64,000 nt of DNA from Acinetobacter sp. ANC 4169 (GTDB taxonomy: Bacteria > Pseudomonadota > Gammaproteobacteria > Pseudomonadales > Moraxellaceae). The stretch covers positions 70,287-134,286 of the forward strand of contig NZ_NEGE01000010.1 in NCBI RefSeq assembly GCF_002135355.1, given 5' to 3'. The notes under the pieces are model-generated. The model was not told the DNA's origin, did no database searches, and saw only the letters and a program-made list of their open reading frames with translations. Within the stretch, counting starts at the first letter, position 1; every line of letters starts with the position of its first letter. The position numbers were made by a program, and so were the translations under genes. Positions 19,231-28,400 of this stretch are shown piece after piece.

Positions 19231-19392
19231 AATAGAACAATTGATTAAATATTTCAATGGATCAGCAGTTTAATTAGCAAGGTATGGTAAGTAAACGTGC
19301 TGTAGCATTCAATACACCTCGTCAGCAACCTGAGTTTTCTCACATAATAGCTACTCAATGGGTTACGGGTTTGGGAGCAACAACGCTTAGGT
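19231..19392 (+). pseudogene. Degraded RHS core fragment
   Basis: Just before 19393 the frame reads NGLRVWEQQRLG, matching NGLRVWEQQRLR before the third cassette. Further upstream, CAACCTGAGTTTTCTCA corresponds to the equivalent CAACGTGAGTTTTCTCA, but an indel and a TAG break the frame. This is leftover RHS core DNA, showing that cassette 2 was once joined to a longer RHS gene. Confidence 0.7.
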
Positions 19393-21147
19393 ATGGCGAA
19401 TGAACAAGTTTCCGATATTCATTCACCTGAAATTCAAGATGTCGTGGTTGATCGTGATTATGTGATGTTGGCTGGTTTACCTATCATGCAGTTTAGTCAG
19501 ATTGCAACGCAAAAATTGAATGGAAAATTAGAATCTGCTTCTGCTTCATTTAATGCGGTTCAATTCAACCGTATTGGTGCCCCAACTCATGTTTTTGATG
19601 ATGAAAACAATACCCGCTGGCAAACGGATTATTCTGCTTTTGGGGAACGTTTAAATACTATCAGCACGCATAATGATGAAGCGAAACTGATTAGAGTGAC
19701 CCAAAATTTACCTATTTCCCAGTCTATGGATGATTTACGTTATACGATTTCAATTCGTTTACCTGGGCAAAATGAAGATCCAATTACAGGTTTATATGAC
19801 AATGGTTATCGTCAGTATGATCCGAGTGTAGGTCGTTATTTAACCCCTGACCCAATGGGGACTGTAGATGGTTTAAATCCTTATTTGTATGTGGGAAATA
19901 ATCCGTTAAATAAGGTTGATCCTTATGGGTTGTATCAAACCGATATGCATTATTACATCACATATTTTCTTGCTATTACCGCAGGGATTGATTCAGATAA
20001 TGCGAGAAGGATTGCATTGGCAACGCAGTTTGTAGATGTGAATGACAATACAAGTCCGTTACCTGAAGGAAGTCATTGGTATAATTATGGTAGTATTGGA
20101 TATAATAATGCTACAACTACACGCCTCGAATGGTATCACTTTGTTAATACTCGTAATGGTGTAAATCCTACTTACGATTACAATAGTTGGGATCTCGCAA
20201 AGAAACCAAATGAGACTGAAACTACATATAGATTAAGAAGATTAACAGCAAATCTTAATCAAATACCCCAACTTAAAATCATGGTGAAAAACTATAAGAA
20301 AGCAGCTAATTGTAATAATTTAAACTTGAGCATGCAATTTTTTGGAGAATATTTGCATGCCTTTGAAGATACCTTTGCGCATCGAGATGCAAATAATGAT
20401 CCATATGCTATAAATAATGGGACTGGGCATGCATCTGGCGGAGAAAATCCAGATTTTACTTTTAATCATAATGAAAATGGCATATTAGGTCATGGTAGTT
20501 GGAATAACAATGAAGCAAGAACATTAATTGAACAAGCCTCAGTGTATGCAAAACTGCTAGAGTATAGAAGAGAAATTCTAAAAATTCCCGATAATCAAAC
20601 AAAAGTGATTTCATGGAATACTTTATCTCCATATTTACAATCCTTTAATGCGATTAGAGAAAGTTCTAATCCAGATTTGGCAGGCTCAACAGAGCCATGG
20701 AAAACTAAAATTACTTATTTACAGAACTTATTAAATAATAAATATACCGCCAATGTTCCACATGGAGACCTTCCTAGTACAAGTGCTCCTAATTGGGGTT
20801 ATAAACCAAAACAGGGTGGTAATTTTGAGTTGATTAGGTTTTTTAAAGACGAAGAAACTGGAAAAAATGCACTTGGAGCGGGTAAAGATGGTTTTAGTGT
20901 TCCACAAGCAATCACCAACCGCATTACAACTTTAAGTACTTTAGCAAAAAATAATAAATATAAAGAATATCAAAATGTGATTTGGGAAACTTCTGTTAAA
21001 AAATATGAATCCAAAGATGGTGAAAAGGGGGATGTAGTAACATCAGTGCAGAAATACCAACTAAAAGTAGTTAAAGCTATCCCAAATACGATTGGATATG
21101 AATCTTTAGTCATTTTAGGCTCACCACCGAAAGGAACTACAAAATGA
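19393..21147 (+). CDS. Orphan RHS-repeat C-terminal cassette with putative zinc lipase/nuclease-like toxin domain
   Basis: 584 residues. Residues 1-180 are the end of an RHS core, closing with RYLTPDPMGTVDGLNPYLYV and DPYGL, the conserved junction before a variable toxin. The toxin part has His186, Asp215, His228, His249, His322-x3-Asp326-x3-His330 (LHAFEDTFAH) and His346 in GHASGG. This spacing resembles metal ligands of zinc phospholipase C and S1/P1 nucleases. No ribosome site precedes the ATG, and no PAAR or N-terminal RHS part is present, so it looks like a silent orphan module. The next gene's start overlaps its stop (ATGA). Enzyme type is inference. Confidence 0.7.
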   Translation: MANEQVSDIHSPEIQDVVVDRDYVMLAGLPIMQFSQIATQKLNGKLESASASFNAVQFNRIGAPTHVFDDENNTRWQTDYSAFGERLNTISTHNDEAKLIRVTQNLPISQSMDDLRYTISIRLPGQNEDPITGLYDNGYRQYDPSVGRYLTPDPMGTVDGLNPYLYVGNNPLNKVDPYGLYQTDMHYYITYFLAITAGIDSDNARRIALATQFVDVNDNTSPLPEGSHWYNYGSIGYNNATTTRLEWYHFVNTRNGVNPTYDYNSWDLAKKPNETETTYRLRRLTANLNQIPQLKIMVKNYKKAANCNNLNLSMQFFGEYLHAFEDTFAHRDANNDPYAINNGTGHASGGENPDFTFNHNENGILGHGSWNNNEARTLIEQASVYAKLLEYRREILKIPDNQTKVISWNTLSPYLQSFNAIRESSNPDLAGSTEPWKTKITYLQNLLNNKYTANVPHGDLPSTSAPNWGYKPKQGGNFELIRFFKDEETGKNALGAGKDGFSVPQAITNRITTLSTLAKNNKYKEYQNVIWETSVKKYESKDGEKGDVVTSVQKYQLKVVKAIPNTIGYESLVILGSPPKGTTK

Positions 21148-22265
21148 AGAAAACCATATTTATATTAGTAACGTGCATCACCTTAGCTTCATGTGATAAA
21201 ACTGACCTAGGCAACAGTATACAATATGAATTTCCCGAATGTGGTACTAGTCAACTAAATGGAAAAACTATTCCCAAGGTCTGTGCCACTCGTGATTTAA
21301 TAGCAACTAAAACACATAATGATTACACACCGAAGTTCATCAAAATCATTGTAGGTGCTGGGCATGCAGGCTATGGTTCTTCGACATCGAAAACAGGAGC
21401 AGTTTTAGGGTTTGAAAATAAAGAATTTGATATGCAAGGGCATGCATGGGATTTTTCAAAACAAAAAAATCCTTCTTTAGTACTCAGTGGTCATGACATT
21501 ATTGTAAGAAATGGTATTATTCTAAATGCTAATATCCTCTTAGGTTCAAATATTTATTTTTCACCAAATTTTTCTACAAAAAAACAAATCAATAACTTAA
21601 ATATCGAGCAAGATGGTTTTTTATATGCAAATAATACGTATGATTGTAAAAAATTAGGAATATCTTCTTGTGATGAACGTAACTTATTAGAAAATGTACT
21701 CATTGAAAATATCAAAAATAAAGCAAACGATTTAACTTTACAATCATGGGGAGGTGGAATACTTAACTCACAATTAATACTTAAAAATAGAATTAATATT
21801 TATGGTTCAAAAGCTACTATTATAAATAATAAAATCATATCAGATGCAGAGTTGAAAGCTGAGAACTCGATATTCCCTTTAATCCAGATTAATAAATCTA
21901 TTTTTTTAGCTTATTCACAGCAAATTTTCCCAGATGAAAATGATGATAAAATAGCTATTCCTTCAACTTTATATATCAAATTCTCTCCCGATACAGTCAT
22001 TGACGGTAATACCTTTACCCTCACTCAAAAGAATGACCAAGCCTATGCCATCGTTTTAGACCACTCCCCTCGTGTCCGCATTACCAACAATACATTTAAT
22101 GGATTTAAGGTTCCTATTTTGATGGATCAGTGGAGTTCAATTGTTGATGAAAAAGGCAATGAAATTAAACCTGAAAATTTCACTGGTTATGGCAATGTAA
22201 TTAACCCTGATAAATTCGCAGGTAATGTTACGATGAATCGTAAGGGTGAGATTGTGAAAGAGTAA
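21144..22265 (+). CDS. Lipoprotein, putative immunity protein of RHS cassette 2
   Basis: A 373-residue predicted lipoprotein with lipobox LASC, Cys17 and Asp18. Asp at +2 is the inner-membrane retention signal in enterobacteria, unlike the Ser of the first lipoprotein. The N-terminal half (up to about residue 180) is distinct from lipoprotein 1 apart from scattered matches such as GHDIIVRNGI. The C-terminal half is nearly identical from KNKANDLTLQSWGGG onward. Beta-helix-like turns recur. It overlaps the toxin stop by 4 bases, so the two are translationally coupled. The immunity role is inferred from this order. Confidence 0.65.
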   Translation: MKKTIFILVTCITLASCDKTDLGNSIQYEFPECGTSQLNGKTIPKVCATRDLIATKTHNDYTPKFIKIIVGAGHAGYGSSTSKTGAVLGFENKEFDMQGHAWDFSKQKNPSLVLSGHDIIVRNGIILNANILLGSNIYFSPNFSTKKQINNLNIEQDGFLYANNTYDCKKLGISSCDERNLLENVLIENIKNKANDLTLQSWGGGILNSQLILKNRINIYGSKATIINNKIISDAELKAENSIFPLIQINKSIFLAYSQQIFPDENDDKIAIPSTLYIKFSPDTVIDGNTFTLTQKNDQAYAIVLDHSPRVRITNNTFNGFKVPILMDQWSSIVDEKGNEIKPENFTGYGNVINPDKFAGNVTMNRKGEIVKE

Positions 22266-22288
22266 ATTTTATTTCCAAACATTCACTA

Positions 22289-23286
22289 TCATTTAATAAT
22301 AAAAATCAACAACGTGAGTTTTCTCAGCGTAATGGCTATGTCAATGGGTTAAGGGTTTGGGAACAACAGCGTTTACGTATGGAGAATGAACAAGTTTCCG
22401 ATATTCATTCACCTGAAATTCAAGATGTCGTGGTTGATCGTGATTATGTGATGTTGGCTGGTTTACCTATCATGCAGTTTAGTCAGATTGCAACGCAAAA
22501 ATTGAATGGAAATTTAGAATCTGCTTCTGCTTCGTTTAATGCGGTTCAGTTCAATCGTATTGGTGCGCCGATTCAAGTTTTTGATGAAGACAATAATACA
22601 CGCTGGAAAACGGATTATTCTGCTTTTGGTGAGCGTTTAAACACTGTCAGCACGCATAGTGATGAAGCTAAACTCATTAGGGTGAATCAAAATTTACCGA
22701 TTTCTCAGTCTATGGATGATTTACGTTATGCGATTTCGATTCGTTTGCCTGGGCAAAATGAAGATCCAATTACAAGTTTATATGACAATGGTTATCGTCA
22801 GTATGATCCAACTATTGGGCGTTATTTAACCCCTGACCCAATGGGAACTGTAGATGGTTTAAATCCATATTTGTATGTAGCTAATAATCCGTTAAATAAG
22901 GTTGACCCTTATGGTCTGTATCAAACCGATATGCATTATTATATGACTTACTTCTTAGCGATAACCGCAGGAATTGATTCGGATAATGCGAGACGGATTG
23001 CGCTAGCAACTCAGTTTGTGGATGAGAATGAATACACTGCACCAATGGTTTCTGGTGATCAAAGTAAATTTATTGACTGACGGGAATCTGTATTTCTGAA
23101 TGCAAGTACGAATCGTTTAAGATGGTACCATTTTGTTAATGATCGCCCAATGTTCGATTATAGTGCTGGAGCCTATGCATATAGTATTTATGATTTAGCA
23201 CAACCCAAAGGAATGTCTGATAAAGACTATGCTATATGGCGATTAACATCAAATTTAGATAGGAATATAAAGAAGGATTCTAAATT
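22289..23286 (+). pseudogene. RHS cassette 3, interrupted by a stop and truncated
   Basis: RHS core sequence is open from about 22289 through the ATG at 22379 and is nearly identical to cassette 2 up to DPYGLYQTDMHYY. The toxin part then diverges. A TGA at 23078-23080 interrupts the frame; downstream, the same frame resumes with LRWYHFVND, IYDLAQPKG and LTSNLDRN, which correspond to EWYHFVNT and LTANLNQI of cassette 2. At 23287 the frame runs into the duplicated nitroreductase tail. Residues equivalent to His322-Asp326-His330 are missing, and no immunity gene follows. It is non-functional. Confidence 0.85.
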
Positions 23287-23371
23287 GATTGGTGCAGGTG
23301 AACGAGCTAAAGACGGCGTGTTCTTCCCGCAGTATCGTTTTGACCGTGAGCTGTTTGTTCAGAAGGTTTAA
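23287..23371 (+). repeat. Right direct repeat: nitroreductase 3' end fused to RHS cassette 3
   Basis: 85 bases matching 16508-16592, including the stop codon, with four synonymous changes. The fusion is in frame with the broken cassette 3 toxin. It marks the right boundary of the island. Confidence 0.92.
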
Positions 23372-23407
23372 TCATTCTCCTACTCATACAGTATTTGATA
23401 CGTGCAA

Positions 23408-23462
23408 GGCGACATGGATGTCGCCCATTAGACTGTGGCATATGGACGTACCATCAGTCTAA
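23408..23462. repeat. Dispersed hairpin element, partial copy
   Basis: GGCGACATGGATGTCGCC (23408-23425) is an almost perfect palindrome. It is followed by TTAGACTG/CAGTCTAA (23428-23462) around a TGGCATATGGACGTACCAT loop. Compared with the left copy at 16644-16679, a G-C pair is replaced by A-T, which keeps the stem paired. Confidence 0.75.
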
Positions 23463-23483
23463 CCAAGAGATTGCATCTTGGTT
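23461..23483. other. Hairpin AACCAAGA/TCTTGGTT
   Basis: A perfect 8-base stem around GATTGCA, directly abutting the repeat element. No T-run follows, so it is not a standard terminator. Confidence 0.5.
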
Positions 23484-23570
23484 GACAATGGAACAAGCAT
23501 AAAAGACATTCTTTGAATACTTAATCTTTGGAAATTTAAGATAATTGCCAGCAGAAAACTTATTCTTCAA

Positions 23571-25259
23571 TTAAAAAGTTTTCTGCCAATTTAGCCATAC
23601 TTGATAATCATCACGATTATTCATTTGTACAGGCTTGTCACCTAAAGGGAACCCGAATGTAGCTTGAATGCTGCCTGCATAACGATTGTCCCAGCTGAGG
23701 CCTATGCCCGCACTTCTCAGCGATACGGTGTTCTTTTCAGTAGAACCTACCCATGTCTGGGCATTCAACTTTAATTTAGCCATATCAAGAAATAGTTTTC
23801 CGTTTAGCCGATTTTGGGCATTTGACCATAAGTCCTGCCTTAACTCCAAACTTGATGCCAAACTTTGCGATGCAGAAAACAGACTGCTTTTATAGCCCCG
23901 CATGAAGTTTGAACCACCCACATAGTAAGCTTCAGAACTGTCCAGATTATCAGGACTATAAAAACCTTCAACAGATGCAAATAATTCATTACTCTTCATA
24001 AGGCTTTGCAGGCGCGATGCTTTCAGAAATACACTCAAATAGTCACCATTAGATTGACGCGAAAGTGCATCTGCAGCTTTGACAGCATCATCTTTAATGT
24101 CTAAATGTCCAAATGAACTCATTACTGCAAGCTCATTAAAACCCGCACCGCCCATTGAATCATAGGATGAATGATTTAAGCCTAGCTGCATGCTGTTAAT
24201 ATTGCGGTGATTAAAGTTTTGTGTAATTTCCACATCATCTTCAAGCTGTTTATGACTAAAATTTAAGGACAGCATGGTTTGCTGTTTTGAACTTTGCATC
24301 ACCGGCTGCTGCAACCAAACGGAGGTTTCTTTAGCATTGCCTTCATAGCCTAAATCTTTTAAATCTTGACCTAATTCATATTCTAAATATGAATAGCTTG
24401 CCCCTACCTGTGTTCCTGAACCATGTACCAATGCTGAATAACCAATTTTTCCATAGTTCATTCGCTGACCGCTGCTCATTGCATCCAATGACAGCTGATC
24501 CCCCAGCCCCAATATACTGTTCACACGTATACCGCCTGTACCGCGGACTTCACCCGTATATTTACTGCCGAAGTTATCTGCACCTAAATATGCCTGATAT
24601 TTTTGTGCCGGAACCAGCTCGACATTTAGCAAAGTTTCATTTTGTGACAGTCCAGAAGTAAAAGATAAATTATTTTTCACCCCATTTAGCCGGTTCAAGC
24701 GTGATGATATTTCATCAATAGAACCATCACTCAATAACTGTTTATTTTGCAACGGTGCAATTATTTGATTTAGCAGCCACGGCTGGGTATTAGATGCATT
24801 GCTTAAATGCACGCCATTCAATTGCGCTTCTACGACTTGAAGGGTAACAATCCCACCATTCAACGTTTGGGCCGGCAAAAATGCATAGCTGTAGCTATAG
24901 CCATTTTGTGCATAATAATCACTGACCGTGTTTGCTGCTTGCTGCAATTCCGTCAATGTCAGCTGCTTGCCTTCATAAGCTAGAATTTGTTGGCGAAGTA
25001 TCAATTCAGAAAACTGTGTATTGCCCTGAATCTCAAATTGGCGAACAAACACTTGCTGCTCCCCATGAACAGAATGTCGCGGCTCAGATGCTTCCGGGAC
25101 TTTATTTTCTTGTGCAGGCTGAATCTGCGGGCTTTTTACTTCCTGCAATAATTGACCTGCATTTGGGATATTTTCTGCAAAGCAAAGCTGCCCTGTTGCG
25201 ATTAAACTGCATAAAAGTAACGTCTTAGAACCAGCAACCGCCATTAAATTTTTATTCAT
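23571..25259 (-). CDS. Two-partner secretion outer membrane transporter (TpsB, ShlB/FhaC family)
   Basis: A 562-residue outer membrane transporter. A signal peptide ends near LCFAENI. Two POTRA-like domains follow (VFVRQFEIQGNTQFSELILR at about residues 71-90, then GIVTLQVVEAQLNGV). The C-terminal 16-strand barrel includes the conserved YYVGGSNFMRGYKSS motif (VRGY/lid-lock equivalent) and ends in Phe (LNWQKTF). It exports the TpsA protein encoded immediately upstream in the same direction. The gap of 219 bases between them has no clear terminator. Confidence 0.92.
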   Translation of the reverse strand: MNKNLMAVAGSKTLLLCSLIATGQLCFAENIPNAGQLLQEVKSPQIQPAQENKVPEASEPRHSVHGEQQVFVRQFEIQGNTQFSELILRQQILAYEGKQLTLTELQQAANTVSDYYAQNGYSYSYAFLPAQTLNGGIVTLQVVEAQLNGVHLSNASNTQPWLLNQIIAPLQNKQLLSDGSIDEISSRLNRLNGVKNNLSFTSGLSQNETLLNVELVPAQKYQAYLGADNFGSKYTGEVRGTGGIRVNSILGLGDQLSLDAMSSGQRMNYGKIGYSALVHGSGTQVGASYSYLEYELGQDLKDLGYEGNAKETSVWLQQPVMQSSKQQTMLSLNFSHKQLEDDVEITQNFNHRNINSMQLGLNHSSYDSMGGAGFNELAVMSSFGHLDIKDDAVKAADALSRQSNGDYLSVFLKASRLQSLMKSNELFASVEGFYSPDNLDSSEAYYVGGSNFMRGYKSSLFSASQSLASSLELRQDLWSNAQNRLNGKLFLDMAKLKLNAQTWVGSTEKNTVSLRSAGIGLSWDNRYAGSIQATFGFPLGDKPVQMNNRDDYQVWLNWQKTF

Positions 25260-25478
25260 TTCAACCCCAATATTTAATCTTAAAATAGACCGTTATTTCA
25301 TTTATAGAAAAGGCTATATACCAATGTCGATTTCTGAGCATCCTTACTGAAATTCAAAGTTAACTTTTCAGTAATTTCACCCTCTGCAAAACCTCAGCCC
25401 CTTCCGCCGCGCAGTCAATGATTTAAATCGCTGTGCTGCCGAAATGGGGCCTGCATCATGTGTCCTTATAGCTCAATT

Positions 25479-28400
25479 TCATTTTGCAGGAGTGGCTTGT
25501 TTCAATTTTTCAAGCGCTGCTTGCTTAGCTGCTGCCGACCCATTACTGCTTGAATTATTTGAATTTATTTGATTTAAGAGCATTTTCAATTGTTCTATAT
25601 CTGAGCTGTTCATGCCTGAAGAGAACGGATTTGATGCACCGGCTGAATTTAAGCCAGTATCCGGTTTAGGTTTAGGCACAGTATTCGAATCTAAAAGCTT
25701 GGCCAGCAATGTAGCAAATTGCTCTGTTGTTATATTTCCAGAAGGATTAAACGCTCCAGTACCATCAATTAATCCAGCTTTTTGTATAGCTTCTATATAT
25801 GACAGTGCATACCCACCAGCAGGCATATCCTGAAAGCCTGAAGTGTTTGATGGGTTGTTATCTGCTACTCCCAAAATTAATGCAGCTACTTTGGCAAATT
25901 GCGCTCGATTCATCTCATCAGAACCCAAGGCATTGCCACTGACTCCATCAAAAACTCCAGCAGATATTAATGCATCAAACTTTACCTTTGTCGCAGCATC
26001 CAAATCTTTCAAATCACTAAAATCAGCAGAAGTCTTTGGCCGATTCGCACTATTATTAGAGCTGCCAGTATTAGAAGCTATTCCAGCTGGACTCTCTGCG
26101 TTATTAGAATTATTTAGCGGAAGACTTTGAGCCCCCCCCATACCTGCAGAAGGTAAAATACTTGCTGGAAGCACAGTATCAGAAGGCGTACCTGCTGAAC
26201 GTCCAAAACTAGCAGGTGGTTTAAACTCAATTCCTGGATTCACAGGAACGATAATTGGAGGTGGCATCTGTGTTGGTGCTAAATTAAGGGCACCACTAGA
26301 ATGAGATAGTTGTATTAGACCATCAATAACTTGTACGGATAACCCAGATGCAGAAGATCCAGATAAAGGTGGAACTGCTGCGTTATTAGCATTATTCGTA
26401 TTTGAAGTATCTAAGGACAGTGGAAGACTCGGATTACCTCCTGCACTTGCAGAAGGTAAAACACTTGCTGGAAGCGCAGCACTTGCAGCAGCTGGAACAG
26501 ATGAATTTCCATTATTACTCATGACAGGAACGGCTGGTGGTTGAGCAACATTACGCATATTGCCAATAATAGAACTTCGGCTGTCCTGCATTTTCTTAAT
26601 GAAGTTCGTCATAACATCAAATGCTTCATTGCGCTTATTAGACAAACCCTGCAAGCGGATCATGTCCATTTGCTGAGAGTTTGCCCCTGAATCTATTTGA
26701 CTTTTAATTCCTGTTTGCAATGCCTCTATATCTGCTTTATTTAAAATATTGCCTTTCAATAAGCTTCTAATATCTACACCAGCAGCTTGAGCATCAACTT
26801 TTAGCTTCTGGAATAGCATGTCTATATTTGATCCGGCAGTAAGCTGGATAGACTTTTGATTTGATGAAGAAAATATCGCCAATAAAGCTTGCAAGCTATT
26901 CAATGTCGTATTGAGTTTGCCAATTTGCTCATTTTTAGCCTGCACTCCCGCAATCTGATCTCGAAGCTGACTTTCCAATAAGTTCGCTCTTTGAGTTTGA
27001 ACAGCCATTAACGCACCAAGATCCATTCCAGCCACATTTATTGGCGAAATCGCAGCTATATTATTCATATTAGGCGTGCTGGCTGGCGTTGCCAAATCAC
27101 TTATATTTGCATTACTCGCCGCAGTAATATTGGCCTGTGCGCTAAGCTGTAAATTAGCTAACTGATAGTTTTGTGCAGCGTCACCTGTCAACACCAGATT
27201 TTGAATATTGACTTGTTTATTGTTGCCCACAGCAGCATCAGAAAATATCCCTTGCCCGATAACACCGAGCTGATCTCCCTGCAAGAGACCATCAAAAACA
27301 GCATTGGCTGTATTCAGTATCGCTAAATTTGTCCCGTCATACGTCTTATTATTTGCGCTAATTCCGGTGATATTACTGATAGTGGCCTTATCAATTTTGA
27401 CCTCGGCCGCTTCAAATGCAAGATCATATCCATTTTGTACAGAATACAACCCGCTCAATTGTGACTTATGAACACCTGCATTTTTGCCACCGCCTTCATA
27501 AACAGCATTTCCCTTTATCTTTGAAGTATCGGCATTCTGTACAGAGTTGGCATAACTGCTGCTGTTTTGATTTGAACCATTATATACAGTGTGATAGTCA
27601 TCTGCTTTAACTGCCAATGGCGTTAAAAATGCTCGCAGTAATGGCCCTGTCTGACTTTCATAAATCCTCCATGCTGCACCACTGCCCGCCATATCACTAA
27701 TATTCCAACCTAAATCCAGGTAGTTTTGTTTTGATTTAGTCTGACTGTCTGTTAAGGTGCTTTCCGCTCCGGCATCATTCCAGACTGTTATATCACCATC
27801 TGCCTGAGTGAAATAACCATTGCTTATGGAAGATCCCCAATTATCTCCAATCAGTACACTTGGGCCATTTTCACTATTCACCTGAGCAGTACTATAAACC
27901 TGATCGACAGTGCTGTAATAACCAGCGCCAACCAAGCCTCCTACAGCATAGCGCCCCGTCACACTCCCTTGCACAAAACTGTTGCTCAGCTTTGAATTAC
28001 TCATACTACCAATGAGTCCACCTACTGACTCACCACCTTGAATCTGTGCATTGATTAAACCTACATTGCGGATATCCGCATCATCAATCTTTCCAAATAA
28101 GCCAACATAGCTGCCTTGTCCTTGGTAGCCCTGCTTATCGATTTTCAGATTTTCAATCACATGACCTAAACCATCAAACAATCCTGTAAACGGACTGTTT
28201 CCTGCATTTGGCCCACTACCTTCAATCAGGGTGCCAATCGGTGAAAAATTAGCGATACTGCTTGCATCAAGATTAGTGCCTAGTGCGTAGTTTCCAACCA
28301 AATCATCTTTCATTGCCTGCAAAGCTGTCACATCAGTAATGACTTGAAATTCTTTTAAATTTGCAACATCCGAGCCACGTTGTGTACTGAAATTTAAACC

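Noticed and set aside
25612..26130. Open frames on the plus strand inside the tpsA gene
   Set aside because: They are antisense to the SLH-like and linker regions of a well-supported gene, have no ribosome sites and show no family features.
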